Shown one piece after another: positions 25,681 through 35,095 of a DNA stretch of 64,000 bases. The notes beneath the pieces were generated by a model that was not told the origin of the DNA, did not search any database, and saw only the letters and a program-made list of their open reading frames with translations. This stretch comes from Salsuginibacillus kocurii DSM 18087 (GTDB lineage Bacteria > Bacillota > Bacilli > Bacillales > Marinococcaceae). The position numbers were made by a program, and so were the translations under genes. The stretch covers positions 178,516-242,515 of the forward strand of contig NZ_KB898624.1 in assembly GCF_000377705.1 (NCBI RefSeq). Direction: 5' to 3'. How positions within the stretch are numbered: the first letter of the stretch is position 1; each line of letters begins with the position of its first letter.

Positions 25681-26931
25681 TTAACAACTACGGTCATCAG
25701 ATTTTGGTACAGAAAGTCCAAACAGTGGTCGTAATTTTAAAGCGACAAACGTACCGAGGATTGCCATCACTGCCCATAGCCAGCCATGCAGGCTAAACGA
25801 AGCGATACCGCCGAAATAAGCACCGATGTTGCAACCAAAGGCTATACGGGCTCCGTAGCCCATCATAATACCGCCAATCAGAGAAGCCATTGCCGTTTTG
25901 AATGGAATCTTTTTAAGAGCAAATAGTCCTCCAGTAGCAGAGGCAATAAACGCTCCAGTCATTAAACCGAAATTCATAACACTCGTAGTATCTAAAAATA
26001 CGGATTGATTAAGCGGTTCAGCGGCATCGCCGCTCCAATAACCCCATTGAGTAACGTCAATTCCAACAGCTTGTACGACTTGTGATCCCCATAATGCAAA
26101 CGCTGAAGTAATACCCCAAGGTTCACCACGTGAAAGTAGAGTAGCTGCGTTTAATACAGCTAAAATCAACGCCGCTCCCCAGAGAGGCCATGCACCTCGT
26201 ACAATTCTTTTCCACCCTGATTCTGTTGGAACTGGCGCCTGTGGTGGTGGGTTTTTCTTTTTCTTTATATAGAATGTAAACCATATAACTATGCCGAAAA
26301 AGATTAGTTGAATAAGCCAAGCACCGAAAAAGCCAACTCCGGTATTTTCTGCTAAGGAAAATGGTTCAAACGTAGGCATTCCATCAGTCCAAAATTCGAA
26401 ATGCCATGCACCAATTACAGAACCGGCAATAAAACCGAACAATGTGATAAATATAGCTGATCTTCCGCCCCCGGCGGAATATAAAGTACCAGATGCTCAG
26501 CCGCCGCCAAGCTGCATGCCAATTCCAAACAAAAAGGCACCAAACAGCATACCGACTCCAACTTGGCTGACGTAGCCAGATACATCTTCGCCAAAGAAAC
26601 TTAAGTTTAAGGCAAGAATCGGAGCAAAGAGGGTAGTGGCAGCTGCGAGCATAATCATATGAGCTCTAATGCCTTCACCATTTCCAACTGAAGCAAAACG
26701 ACGAAACGCCGATGTGAAGCCAAAACGAGCATGAAAAAGTGTATAGCCCAATCCCAAACCTAACCATAGCAGCCAAAGCATTTGTAGATCTGCAATCTGG
26801 GAGGTTACAAGAGATAATATAATAGCAATGCCAAGACCTAATAATAGTAGCGAACGTTGAGGAGATGGCAAGCTAGGTTTTTCATGGGGAAGAGATAGGC
26901 TAACAGATTGTTTTCCTAGTTTAGTATCCAT
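25681..26931 (-). CDS. YeeE/YedE-family transporter with in-frame UGA at the conserved Cys (candidate selenoprotein)
   Basis: This is a 416-codon reading frame for a YeeE/YedE (DUF395) membrane transporter, a family that includes thiosulfate importers and selenium-linked YedE. About ten helices are visible. The frame contains exactly one stop, TGA at 26499-26497 (codon 145), in the segment MQLGGG-TGA-ASGTLY. Other members have Cys there (GGGCASGTLY). The second conserved Cys, in FGCNIGAYFGG, is intact. After the TGA, 271 codons remain open and family-like. The only start in the downstream part (TTG 26442) has no Shine-Dalgarno, so two separate genes are unlikely. The 5' start at 26931 has GGAGGTG. 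Selenocysteine is my preferred reading; a nonsense mutation, readthrough or sequencing error remain possible. Confidence 0.75.
26463..26479 (-). promoter_or_regulatory. SECIS-like hairpin after the in-frame UGA
   Basis: On the minus strand UUCCGCC (26479-26473) and GGCGGAA (26469-26463) form a perfect 7-bp stem with loop GGG. The loop begins 24 nt after the UGA. The bacterial SECIS consensus, as I know it, asks for a short stem, a 3-14 nt loop with G in the first two positions, and 16-37 nt from UGA to loop, and this hairpin meets all of them. The GC-rich codons for a Gly-rich motif could also produce it by chance. Confidence 0.5.
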
Positions 26932-27218
26932 CGATACTCACCTCCAAATTCTTTATAAGTATTAATCTTATAAGATCAATCGGGATTTTGGCAAGGGTTA
27001 TATTTGGAAAATCTACAACTTCTGCAGTACTTAAAATTTCACGTACCGTACTATTTTATTTAAATACTATAAAAAGTAACTAAATAAAACAGACCTATGA
27101 CTGGAATGCAAGGGGAGAAAAAGCAGACATTACATTGTTTTGACCTGGTGCTGTATTATAAAATGATCCTGAAATGAAAGCTAATGTTTTGATAATGTTA
27201 CGAGAAAGGGAACGATCT

Positions 27219-27809
27219 ATGGTTCAGTATGATAAAAGCAATAAGCAATTACTCACCTCAGCGTGTATACAATGTCCAGATGTCGAATTTACACGGCGTG
27301 ATAAAGAGCTTGAAGAAATAGGGTGCTGTAGTCACAGCCCAACATTTGGGTTAGGGGAAATTCAACACATGCTAGTATGGGAGGGAAAAGAAGAAGTAGA
27401 AAGGCAACTCGTTTACCGTGAAGGAAGCGAACTTTCACCATACTCTGTAATGGTAAATGCTTTCGTTGCTCCTTCCTATCACAAAGAAGATACGCGTAAC
27501 TTAAATCAGATCGAAAAAGCTGACCTCAAACTTTCCTATTCGACTTGTCAATTCTTTGTTTCTCAGCAAGGGTGTAGTTTGTCTCCTCACTATAAACCTT
27601 CTGTTTGTCGTTCATTTATATGCTCCACCGTGGAAAATCAATTAGAGTCAGCGGACAAGCAAGCAATGAATCAAGCAGCCAAAGAAATAAGAAAATCATC
27701 CAATGAAACACATGATCGGTTAAAAAAGTTACTGAAGTGGTACGGGGTTACCCTAAAAAAAGATAGGTTTAAGGTATATGAAGTGTTGATTGATGACTAT
27801 ATAAAGTAA
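27219..27809 (+). CDS. YkgJ-like Cys-cluster protein
   Basis: This 196-aa protein has the arrangement of the YkgJ family (zinc- or iron-chelating Cys cluster). It has CIQC early, CC around residue 35, SYSTCQFF and GCSL in the middle, and SVCRSFIC near residue 133. There is no membrane segment. YkgJ proteins bind metal through these cysteines, but their function is not settled. I use the ATG at 27219 because AAAGGGA lies shortly upstream. The open frame from 27174 has no ribosome binding site. It is divergent from the YeeE/YedE gene, with 290 bp between them. Confidence 0.72.
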   Translation: MVQYDKSNKQLLTSACIQCPDVEFTRRDKELEEIGCCSHSPTFGLGEIQHMLVWEGKEEVERQLVYREGSELSPYSVMVNAFVAPSYHKEDTRNLNQIEKADLKLSYSTCQFFVSQQGCSLSPHYKPSVCRSFICSTVENQLESADKQAMNQAAKEIRKSSNETHDRLKKLLKWYGVTLKKDRFKVYEVLIDDYIK

Positions 27810-27953
27810 AAGTGCTTTTTTCGAGAGACAGTCTTCCTATTTCTTCTGTGGCTAGCCTTTCCTTGATTCACCTCAAGCTACCGTTCTGCGGGAACCCCGA
27901 GAAGTCTTGGTCACTCCCGCAATTCATTAGGAATATTCTTTAACGGAGACAGA

Positions 27954-27994
27954 GTAAAAGGAGCTGAGACATTATAGTCAGCTCCTTTTACTTT
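27954..27994. terminator. Rho-independent terminator between YkgJ-like and HAD genes
   Basis: A perfect 14-bp stem (27954-27967 with 27978-27991) has a ten-base loop. It lies between two convergent genes and can act on either strand. Confidence 0.85.
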
Positions 27995-28007
27995 GCATGT
28001 TAAAATA

Positions 28008-28793
28008 TTAAAGCTTATGAATGACTTCAGGTAATTCGCGCAAATGCTGAATGGTTTTAGTAGGATAACGGTCAGCCGGCGTCTCGGCCTTGTGGTGGTT
28101 AAGCCAGATTGAGTCTATATTGGTGCGTTGAGCGCCAAGAATATCCGTATGTAAATTATCTCCTACCATAATTACCTCATCTGCCCGTAGTCCGGAAAGA
28201 TATAGGGCATGGTGAAAGAGTGAAGCGTCAGGTTTCCCGACCCCAAATGCGCCAGAAATCAATATATTTTCAAAATAACTAGGAAGTTGAGGAGTCATCG
28301 TTAATTTTTCATTTTGCAGTGAAGGCGCTCCATTTGTAATGATTAGAAGTTTATATTGCTTTTCTAAGGTTCTTAGGATGTCAAATGTTTCTGGGTAGAC
28401 AAAGGCAAGGTGCTGACGATGAAATCGAAAGCGCTCAGCCCAGTACTTTCCTGAATCCTCACTAATTGAATGTTTTCTCAACGTTTCTTCCCATACACGC
28501 CGTTGATATTCTCCGATCGACTGAGCCATGACCTGAAACCTTTTGTCATGCACATCGGTAAATGTTCCCCACAGCCCTTCAAAGGGGTTAATTCCGATCG
28601 TGAGAGTCGTTTCATAAAAAGGGTACTCTTTGTACAAAGAAGGAGCAGTAGAACGAACAGTCGCTTCAATTGCTTCTGCCTCTGTATTATAGTGATAGCC
28701 AATTTCTCTACATGTTGCATACAACGATTCATTAACACTTCGCTTATCATCAAGAAGTGTATCGTCCAAGTCAAAAAAAATAGCTTTTTTCAT
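28008..28793 (-). CDS. HAD-superfamily hydrolase (YjjG/YfnB-like)
   Basis: This 261-aa phosphatase has the complete HAD motif set: DLDDTLLDD with nucleophile Asp8, IITNG (motif II), GKPD with its Lys (motif III) and VGDNLHTDILGA (motif IV). The helical cap between motifs I and II puts it with the C1-cap YjjG/YfnB group of nucleotidases. The substrate cannot be read from the sequence. The ATG at 28793 has AGGAGG upstream. It is the only gene on the minus strand between 27810 and 29504 and is not part of an operon. Confidence 0.87.
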   Translation of the reverse strand: MKKAIFFDLDDTLLDDKRSVNESLYATCREIGYHYNTEAEAIEATVRSTAPSLYKEYPFYETTLTIGINPFEGLWGTFTDVHDKRFQVMAQSIGEYQRRVWEETLRKHSISEDSGKYWAERFRFHRQHLAFVYPETFDILRTLEKQYKLLIITNGAPSLQNEKLTMTPQLPSYFENILISGAFGVGKPDASLFHHALYLSGLRADEVIMVGDNLHTDILGAQRTNIDSIWLNHHKAETPADRYPTKTIQHLRELPEVIHKL

Positions 28794-29504
28794 AATGGGC
28801 CTCCTACATAGTTAAGAAGATCTAATTGAGCTTAGTTAATACAAAGAAGAACATTATTAAACAAGAAGTTTTCATTAAATGGTAGTCATCAGGTATGATT
28901 GATTTTAGAAGTTGGGCATCATGTAGTTGGTTCAGGTTCTAAGTTGCTTACTCGAATACCCTCAGTGTAATGTAGCAGCATTGCGGTACTGGCCTGTTTT
29001 TCATTATGCCATACTCTCTCTTTTTTTGGGATTGAAAATATGAATTTCAATTATCAACTCTATTTCATTTGATAACTAAAGACGAATGTTTTATTGGTAG
29101 ACAACTATGAAATTGTTAATAACTAATCTACAGGATAAGAGTAGTTATAAAAAAATAATACAATATTTTTTGGCTATATTATAAATAGGAAGAAACCGGT
29201 GAGATTCTCGCAAACCTGCGAAAAAAGTGAAAATAATTTGTCATGTACCTTTTAGGGAATGTGAACATCATGTTAAAATTAAGAAGGTGAAAGCGGTACC
29301 CAACTGAACGGGAGGATCAACAAAGTTTGAAAAGCCCGTTGCTTATATTTAACAATTTTAATTTTGATAAAAAAGGCTAATTTGAAAGGAGTGGTCGGAA
29401 AAAGTAACAAAGTGAGCAGGATAGGCTAATTCCTTAGATGAAAAGATGAAAAACTTTTGATGAAAAGAAGGTCATCACCTATTTGCAGCTGGAGGTATAA
29501 GAAG
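28794..29504. other. Non-coding gap upstream of odhA
   Basis: This 700-bp stretch is AT-rich and contains the divergent promoters of the HAD gene and odhAB. I see no gene. The candidate CcpA site at 29288 lies inside it. Elsewhere I see only weak -10-like sequences and no structured RNA. Confidence 0.5.
29288..29301 (+). promoter_or_regulatory. Possible cre (CcpA) site upstream of odhA
   Basis: TGAAAGCGGTACCC matches the core of the catabolite-responsive element (TG-AA-CG-T--C) with two mismatches at the 3' end. It lies about 200 bp upstream of odhA, whose B. subtilis counterpart is glucose-repressed. Confidence 0.3.
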
Positions 29505-32345
29505 ATGAGCAGAAATCAAACGCAGCAAGAAGAGGCTTGGGAAGATTTTCATGGTCCAAACCTTGGGTATGTCATGGATTTGTATGAAGAATACAAAAAT
29601 GACCCAGAAAATATTGACCCGGAAATGAAAGAATGGTTCGACCGAAATGGAGCGCCTAAAGGTGTGAATGGAGCCGCTGCTTCGACTGCTGGAACATCTG
29701 AACATATGGACGCTTCATTTATGACTAAGGTAGCGTCTGCTGTAAAGTTAGCTGAAAACATAAGAGTTCATGGACACCTTTTAGCGGATGTAAATCCTCT
29801 AGAAGAACCTGGCGAAGAAACGTCTTTTTTACAACCTAAAGAATACGGGATTACAGAAGAAGACCTTGCTGTTATGCCTGTAGATATTATTTGCCCGGAT
29901 GCACCTGGCCATGTTTCCAATGGCTATGAAGCTATTCGGCATTTAAAAAAGATGTATACAAAATCAATTGCGTTTGAGTTTGACCACGTACATGACGTGG
30001 AAGAAAACCGTTGGCTTAATCAACAAGTGGAGTCCGGTGATATTTATAAAGCTCTTTCGGAAGAGAAGAGACGCAAGATTTTGGAGAAGCTGACACATAC
30101 AGAAGGTTTTGAGCAATATGTCCACAAGACGTTCGTCGGGCAAAAGCGTTTTTCAGTAGAAGGACTCGACATGTTAGTTCCAATGTTGGACGAGTCTGTG
30201 CAAAATGGAATTAAAAGCGGAGCCAAGAATGTCATGATCGGCATGGCTCACCGCGGCCGTTTAAATGTTCTGGCTCATGTTCTCCATAAACCTTACGATA
30301 TGATTTTTTCGGAATTTGCCCACGCCCCCAATGTAGAATTGGTTCCTTCTGAAGGTTCAATTGGAATTAATTTTGGCTGGACGGGCGATGTGAAGTACCA
30401 TTTAGGCTTAGATAAAGAAATTGAGCAAGGGTCACATCATGCCACAGTCACCCTAGCCAACAATCCTAGCCACCTTGAGTTTGTAAATCCTGTAGTAGAA
30501 GGATATACTCGAGCCGCTCAGGATGATAGAAACACCACTGGATTCCCGAACCAGGATATGTCTAAAGCACTAGCGGTTTTGATTCACGGCGACGCTGCTT
30601 TCCCTGGCGAAGGAATTGTAGCTGAAACCTTAAATCTTAGTCGCTTAAAAGGCTATCAAACCGGGGGAACCCTCCACATCATTGCCAATAACTTACTTGG
30701 TTTCACCACTGAAAGCCACGATTCTCGTTCTACAACTTATTCAAGTGATTTGGCCAAAGGGTATGAAATACCAGTTGTTCATGTGAACGCCGACGACCCG
30801 GATGCTTGTATTGCTGCGATGCATTTGGCCATTGAGTATCGGAATCGGTTCCATAAAGATTTTGTAGTTGATCTAATTGGCTATCGCCGCTTCGGTCATA
30901 ATGAAATGGATGAACCGATGGCTACTCAGCCTTCGTTATATGAAAAAATCAAACAGCATCCAACAGTACGTGAACAATACGCTAATGAATTAGAGCAAGA
31001 GAACGTAGTAGACCGAGACTATGTTGATTCTTTGTCCTCTAATTTGGAGGCAAAACTTCAAGCAGCTTATCAAAACATTTCAGATGAAAAACAGACTGTC
31101 CAAGGCACAAACCCGCCAGAAGTAGTTGAACAAGGATTACCAGACATAGATACAAGTCTAGATAGAAACAACTTAAAAACCTACAATGATGAATTGTTAA
31201 ACTGGCCGAATGACTTCAATGTCTTCCCTAAATTAAAGAAGATCCTTGAGCGTCGTCATAAGGCATTCGAAGAAGGTAATATCGACTGGGCGCATGCAGA
31301 AGCGTTATCCTTTGCGAGCATTATTTCAGAGGGAACCCCAATTCGTATTACTGGCCAGGATTCAGAACGGGGAACATTTGCCCACCGCCACCTTGTCCTT
31401 CACGATTATAAGACTGGAGACATTTTGTCGCCATTGAATGAATTGCCTACAGCTGAAGCTACATTTGCTCTTCATAACAGTCCGCTGTCTGAAGGTTCAG
31501 TCGTTGGATTTGAATATGGATATAACGTACAAGCGCCAGAAACATTAGTGCTATGGGAAGCACAATTTGGCGACTTTGCTAATGCGGCACAAGTGTTGTT
31601 TGACCAGTTTATTTCCGCAGGCCGGGCAAAATGGGGGCAAAAATCAGGAATGGTCTTTTTGCTTCCGCACGGATATGAAGGACAAGGGCCAGAACATTCC
31701 AGTGCAAGGCCGGAGCGATTCTTGCAAATGGCTGCGGAGAACAACTGGAACGTTGCCAATCTAACTAGCTCTGCTCAATACTTTCATATTTTAAGACGTC
31801 AGGCTAAAACACTGGCCACGGAAGAAGTTCGCCCACTTGTATTAATGACACCAAAAAGTCTGCTGAGAAACTCTAACGTTGCAAGTGATGCAGAGCAACT
31901 CATTAATAATTCATTCCAGCCTGTTCTTGAAGAACCACTAACAGGGGAGAGTCCTGAGAAAGTCAAACGAATCGTAATGGGAACAGGGAAAATAATGATC
32001 GACTTGCATGAAAAGGTAAAAGAAATGGAAGAGACGAGCGAACTTCACTTGGTTAGACTTGAGGAAATTTATCCTTTCCCAAAAGAAAAGTTAGAGGAGA
32101 TTTTCTCAAGATTTGTTAACCTGGAAGAACTCGTATGGGTCCAAGAAGAACCGCGTAATATGGGGGCATGGAATTATGTACGTTCATCCCTGTATGAATT
32201 AACTAATGACCCAGCTATCGTTCATTATATTGGCCGCAGAAGACGTTCTAGCCCATCTGAAGGTGATCCTAACGTACACAAAGAAGGACAAGCCAGAATT
32301 ATAAATGACGCACTGACTCTCGAAGGAGGAGCAAATCATGGCTGA
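29505..32345 (+). CDS. odhA: 2-oxoglutarate dehydrogenase E1 component
   Basis: OdhA (946 aa) is the thiamine diphosphate-dependent E1 of the 2-oxoglutarate dehydrogenase complex in the citric acid cycle. Signatures are [41 protein letters not shown] (ThDP/Mg site region), [11 protein letters not shown], and a C-terminal [11 protein letters not shown]. The N-terminal [19 protein letters not shown] peripheral segment is present. The ATG at 29505 has TGGAGG nine bases upstream and gives the B. subtilis-like length; an in-frame ATG at 29457 has none. odhB overlaps its end by 8 bp. Confidence 0.97.
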   Translation: MSRNQTQQEEAWEDFHGPNLGYVMDLYEEYKNDPENIDPEMKEWFDRNGAPKGVNGAAASTAGTSEHMDASFMTKVASAVKLAENIRVHGHLLADVNPLEEPGEETSFLQPKEYGITEEDLAVMPVDIICPDAPGHVSNGYEAIRHLKKMYTKSIAFEFDHVHDVEENRWLNQQVESGDIYKALSEEKRRKILEKLTHTEGFEQYVHKTFVGQKRFSVEGLDMLVPMLDESVQNGIKSGAKNVMIGMAHRGRLNVLAHVLHKPYDMIFSEFAHAPNVELVPSEGSIGINFGWTGDVKYHLGLDKEIEQGSHHATVTLANNPSHLEFVNPVVEGYTRAAQDDRNTTGFPNQDMSKALAVLIHGDAAFPGEGIVAETLNLSRLKGYQTGGTLHIIANNLLGFTTESHDSRSTTYSSDLAKGYEIPVVHVNADDPDACIAAMHLAIEYRNRFHKDFVVDLIGYRRFGHNEMDEPMATQPSLYEKIKQHPTVREQYANELEQENVVDRDYVDSLSSNLEAKLQAAYQNISDEKQTVQGTNPPEVVEQGLPDIDTSLDRNNLKTYNDELLNWPNDFNVFPKLKKILERRHKAFEEGNIDWAHAEALSFASIISEGTPIRITGQDSERGTFAHRHLVLHDYKTGDILSPLNELPTAEATFALHNSPLSEGSVVGFEYGYNVQAPETLVLWEAQFGDFANAAQVLFDQFISAGRAKWGQKSGMVFLLPHGYEGQGPEHSSARPERFLQMAAENNWNVANLTSSAQYFHILRRQAKTLATEEVRPLVLMTPKSLLRNSNVASDAEQLINNSFQPVLEEPLTGESPEKVKRIVMGTGKIMIDLHEKVKEMEETSELHLVRLEEIYPFPKEKLEEIFSRFVNLEELVWVQEEPRNMGAWNYVRSSLYELTNDPAIVHYIGRRRRSSPSEGDPNVHKEGQARIINDALTLEGGANHG

Positions 32346-33630
32346 AATTAAAGTACCAGAACTAGCAGAATCAATTACAGAAGGAACCATTGCTGAATTC
32401 TTAAAAGCCCCTGGAGACTATGTAGAACAGGGGGAAAACCTGGCTGAACTTGAAACTGATAAAGTGAATGTCGAAGTGACAGCTGACCGCTCTGGAGTAA
32501 TCAAAGAGTTCTTAAAAGAAGCTGGCGATACTGTTGAAGTGGGGGATTCCATCGCTGTAGTTGACGAAGAAGGAAAAGCAGGAGAGGCTTCTTCATCAAG
32601 TGCCGAAGAGAAGCAGAGCAGCACGGAGGCAAAGAGTGAAGAAACCGAAAAACAAGCGGCTCCTTCCGCTCAAAGTGAAGACAGCGATCAAGTTGAAGAT
32701 GATGAGAGCGGAGAACGTCCTGTTGCTTCACCGGCAGCTCGTAAACTAGCGCGCGAAAAAGGCATTAACTTAAATGAAATTCCTGTACGCGACCCACTTG
32801 GACGGGTAAGGAAAGAAGATGTAGAAAACTACGAAGAAAACAAAGCCAAAGCTTCAAAACAATCCAGCGCCAAAGAAAGTGATAAACCAAAGCCTGCTGA
32901 AAAAAGCGAGCAAGCTGAGTTCGGTGGCAAACCTTATGCCCGCGAAAAAATGACACGCCGCCGTAAAACAATCGCTTCTCGTTTGGTAGATGTGCAACAG
33001 TCAACAGCCATGCTAACGACCTTTAACGAAGTAGACCTCTCAAATGTTATGGAATTACGTAAACGACGCAAGGACGCATTCCAAGAACATCATGATGTTA
33101 AGCTTGGCTTTATGTCTTTCTTTACAAAGGCTGTGATTGGGGCCCTTAAACAATATCCATACCTTAATGCAGAAATTCAAGGTGATGATATTTTACTCAA
33201 ACAATTCTTTGATATTGGCATGGCCGTATCAACGGATGATGGCTTAGTTGTTCCGGTAGTTCGTGACGCAGATCGTATGACATTTGCAGAAATCGAACAA
33301 GAAATCTTGCGTTTGTCGAAAAAGGCTCGAGACAACAAACTAGCCTTGTCTGATTTACAAGGTGGATCGTTTACAATTACAAATGGCGGAGTCTTCGGTT
33401 CCTTATTGTCCACTCCAATTTTAAACTCTCCACAAGTTGGTATTCTCGGAATGCATACAATTCAGTGGCGTCCAGTTGCCATTGACCAAGAGCGCATGGA
33501 AAACCGGCCGATGATGTATCTTGCTTTATCCTATGACCATCGTATCGTTGACGGTAAAGAAGCAGTCGGTTTCCTCGTTAAAATTAAAGAACTTCTAGAA
33601 GAGCCAGAAAACCTGCTCCTTGAAGGGTAA
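32338..33630 (+). CDS. odhB: Dihydrolipoyllysine succinyltransferase, E2 of 2-oxoglutarate dehydrogenase
   Basis: OdhB (430 aa) is the E2 core. Domains in order are the lipoyl domain (1-77) with lipoylated Lys42 in ETDKVNVEV, an acidic Ser/Glu-rich linker (80-125), the peripheral subunit-binding domain ([16 protein letters not shown], about 124-160), a second flexible Lys/Ser linker, and the catalytic domain with His401 and Asp405 in DHRIVDG. The ATG overlaps the end of odhA and sits behind GGAGGAG, so the pair is translationally coupled. No E3 (lpd) gene is present here. Confidence 0.97.
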   Translation: MAEIKVPELAESITEGTIAEFLKAPGDYVEQGENLAELETDKVNVEVTADRSGVIKEFLKEAGDTVEVGDSIAVVDEEGKAGEASSSSAEEKQSSTEAKSEETEKQAAPSAQSEDSDQVEDDESGERPVASPAARKLAREKGINLNEIPVRDPLGRVRKEDVENYEENKAKASKQSSAKESDKPKPAEKSEQAEFGGKPYAREKMTRRRKTIASRLVDVQQSTAMLTTFNEVDLSNVMELRKRRKDAFQEHHDVKLGFMSFFTKAVIGALKQYPYLNAEIQGDDILLKQFFDIGMAVSTDDGLVVPVVRDADRMTFAEIEQEILRLSKKARDNKLALSDLQGGSFTITNGGVFGSLLSTPILNSPQVGILGMHTIQWRPVAIDQERMENRPMMYLALSYDHRIVDGKEAVGFLVKIKELLEEPENLLLEG

Positions 33631-33648
33631 TACAAGTTAAATGTTAAC

Positions 33649-33681
33649 AAGGCCTCCTTAACTTAAAGGGGGTCTTTTTTA
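33649..33681 (+). terminator. Rho-independent terminator after odhAB
   Basis: An 11-bp stem with two G-U pairs (33649-33659 with 33666-33676) runs into TTTTTT. Confidence 0.88.
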
Positions 33682-34192
33682 CGGCATTAAAGGAAGTGGA
33701 AGAGTATGGTAAATTGTACAACCTATCTATATTTATTTCTATTTTACTTTTTAAAACTTGTTCAGGAATTCCTCTGACCAGCGGACAAGGAGAACAAGAT
33801 TTTGGTCGGCCAACTAAATGAGCCCAAGGCAATTAAAACGTTCTATTGCTCACCTTTACAGCTCCATTCGTTTAAAAAATATACTGGATATAATCGGGAA
33901 CGTATAAAGATGGGTTCATTTGTGTAAACGTAAAATACGCTAAAATCCTAAACACACTATTCCTCTTCCTTTAATATGTTGAATTATGTGGAAAAATGCA
34001 TTAATAATTTTCTAAATTTCTATGTTTAAACAAACTTCAAACGTGATATAATTCCATATAAAGATGAATTTATCCATAAATCATCTTTATATCATTTTAA
34101 CCATTCATATCTCCACTTTGCTAATAATAACTTGTTATATATAGTTTATTTTCCGTTGAAAAGTGGAGAAAAATTTAAAAGGAGGGAAAGTT
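33682..34192. other. Non-coding gap upstream of the gene at 34193
   Basis: About 500 bp of AT-rich sequence holds no gene that I can support. It ends in a perfect TATAAT (34047-34052) and a long AT-rich inverted repeat at 34058-34090. Confidence 0.5.
34047..34090 (+). promoter_or_regulatory. Candidate promoter with a 5'-end inverted repeat
   Basis: TATAAT (34047-34052) has a weak TTTAAA at 16-bp spacing. Six bases later begins a 15-bp inverted repeat with one bulge and a CC centre (34058-34090). A transcript started there would carry this stem-loop at its very 5' end, and in DNA it could act as an operator. Confidence 0.4.
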
Positions 34193-34498
34193 ATGAATAT
34201 TAAAATGAATTTCAAGACTCAACAATGGATCGAAAAAAATGGTGGCATCTTAAAGTTAGATCCGTTTCATCCGCTTCAAGGCAATAAAAGCAAACGTTGC
34301 ATTGATGCTTTAATTTCTTATAATGTTCCTGAAAACGCAGCTTTTTACACAGAACATTGCATTGGAGATATTAAAGTATACGTTCATAGTGATATCGCAA
34401 CCAAAGATAAACTAGGATTCCATTTAAGTGGATTTGGGCCGTTTCAACACCTTAACGTAAACGGTATCAAACGTTTTTATAAAAAAGAAACTGTCTAA
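34193..34498 (+). CDS. Small protein resembling the CC/Se-motif or HesB/IscA-like group (unproven)
   Basis: This 101-aa cytoplasmic protein begins with a WIEKNGGILKLDPF segment and has a Cys at residue 43 (KSKRCIDAL) and another at 61 (TEHCIGD). It ends with GDIKVYVHSDI followed by LGFHLSGFGPFQHLNVNGIKRF. The order of segments reminds me of a small family annotated as CC/Se-motif (seleno)proteins, whose members carry a Cys-Cys or Cys-Sec pair, and loosely of HesB/IscA. The CC pair itself is not present here. AGGAGGGAAAG lies before the ATG. It is monocistronic with its own terminator. Function is unknown and the family assignment is from memory. Confidence 0.6.
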   Translation: MNIKMNFKTQQWIEKNGGILKLDPFHPLQGNKSKRCIDALISYNVPENAAFYTEHCIGDIKVYVHSDIATKDKLGFHLSGFGPFQHLNVNGIKRFYKKETV

Positions 34499-34558
34499 TC
34501 ACAACAACAATGTAAATCAATCAGGAGGGGCTCCGTTCTATGGAACCAGCTTACTAAA

Positions 34559-34600
34559 GCGATGCTTTATTCATTTTAATGAGTAAACATCGCCTTTTTT
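34559..34600 (+). terminator. Rho-independent terminator
   Basis: GCGATG (34559-34564) pairs with CATCGC, extended by TTTAT/GTAAA-type pairs inside, and is followed by CTTTTTT. Confidence 0.8.
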
Positions 34601-35095
34601 ATGGTGGCTCCAGTCCTTTCGGTGTTCGCGAAAATTCCACCTATGGGTTCTGATTTATTTTCTAGTTTCTGCAGGAAGGGGAAAAATATTAATTTATTTT
34701 ACAGAACAGACAGTACATAATCTTGTAATAATTATCTGACCCCCTCAATAAATAGAGTTCACAAAATTTTAACACAAATCTACCCCCTGTATAACAGTAG
34801 TTTTGAAAATTTTTATATAAAATCACACTTTCCCTCTGTACAAATTTTAATTATGTGATATTATATAAATTACCCCATAGTTTTCAGAATTTTTGTTCTG
34901 ATACTATGGGTTGTCACGCTGTAGTGACAACAATCGCCATCTATGGTTTGGCTATTCTAGACGTTAAGGTGGCAGAAATAGTGATCGCAGACCCCCATTA
35001 AAACACAGCTATCACAATGGTTGTAGGAGGTTATTGTTCAGAAAATTGACACAATTTGTGGTGGCCACTTGCACATTTTTTAAGGAGGGATTGTT
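34601..35095. other. Non-coding gap with two structured elements
   Basis: This ~500-bp AT-rich stretch contains two adjacent hairpins at 34874-34931, described separately, and a strong AAGGAGG ahead of the next gene. I see no gene in it. Confidence 0.5.
34874..34931 (+). ncRNA. Two adjacent hairpins, candidate leader RNA
   Basis: The first stem pairs CCCATAGT...TCAGAA (34874-34889) with TTCTGA...ACTATGGG (34896-34910), with small internal irregularities. The second is a perfect 8-bp stem, GTTGTCAC with GTGACAAC (34910-34917 and 34924-34931), with a six-base loop. Neither is followed by a T-run, so they are not ordinary terminators. They lie about 165 bp upstream of an unknown gene. I do not recognise a known riboswitch. 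Confidence 0.4.

Noticed and set aside
25681-26442. Separate downstream gene starting at TTG 26442
   Set aside because: It is in frame with 26497-26931, has no ribosome binding site, and begins inside the family's conserved domain. I treat the two parts as one reading frame with a UGA codon.
34540-34557. Five-codon ORF (MEPAY) behind AGGAGG
   Set aside because: It is too short to call and sits just before a terminator; probably chance.
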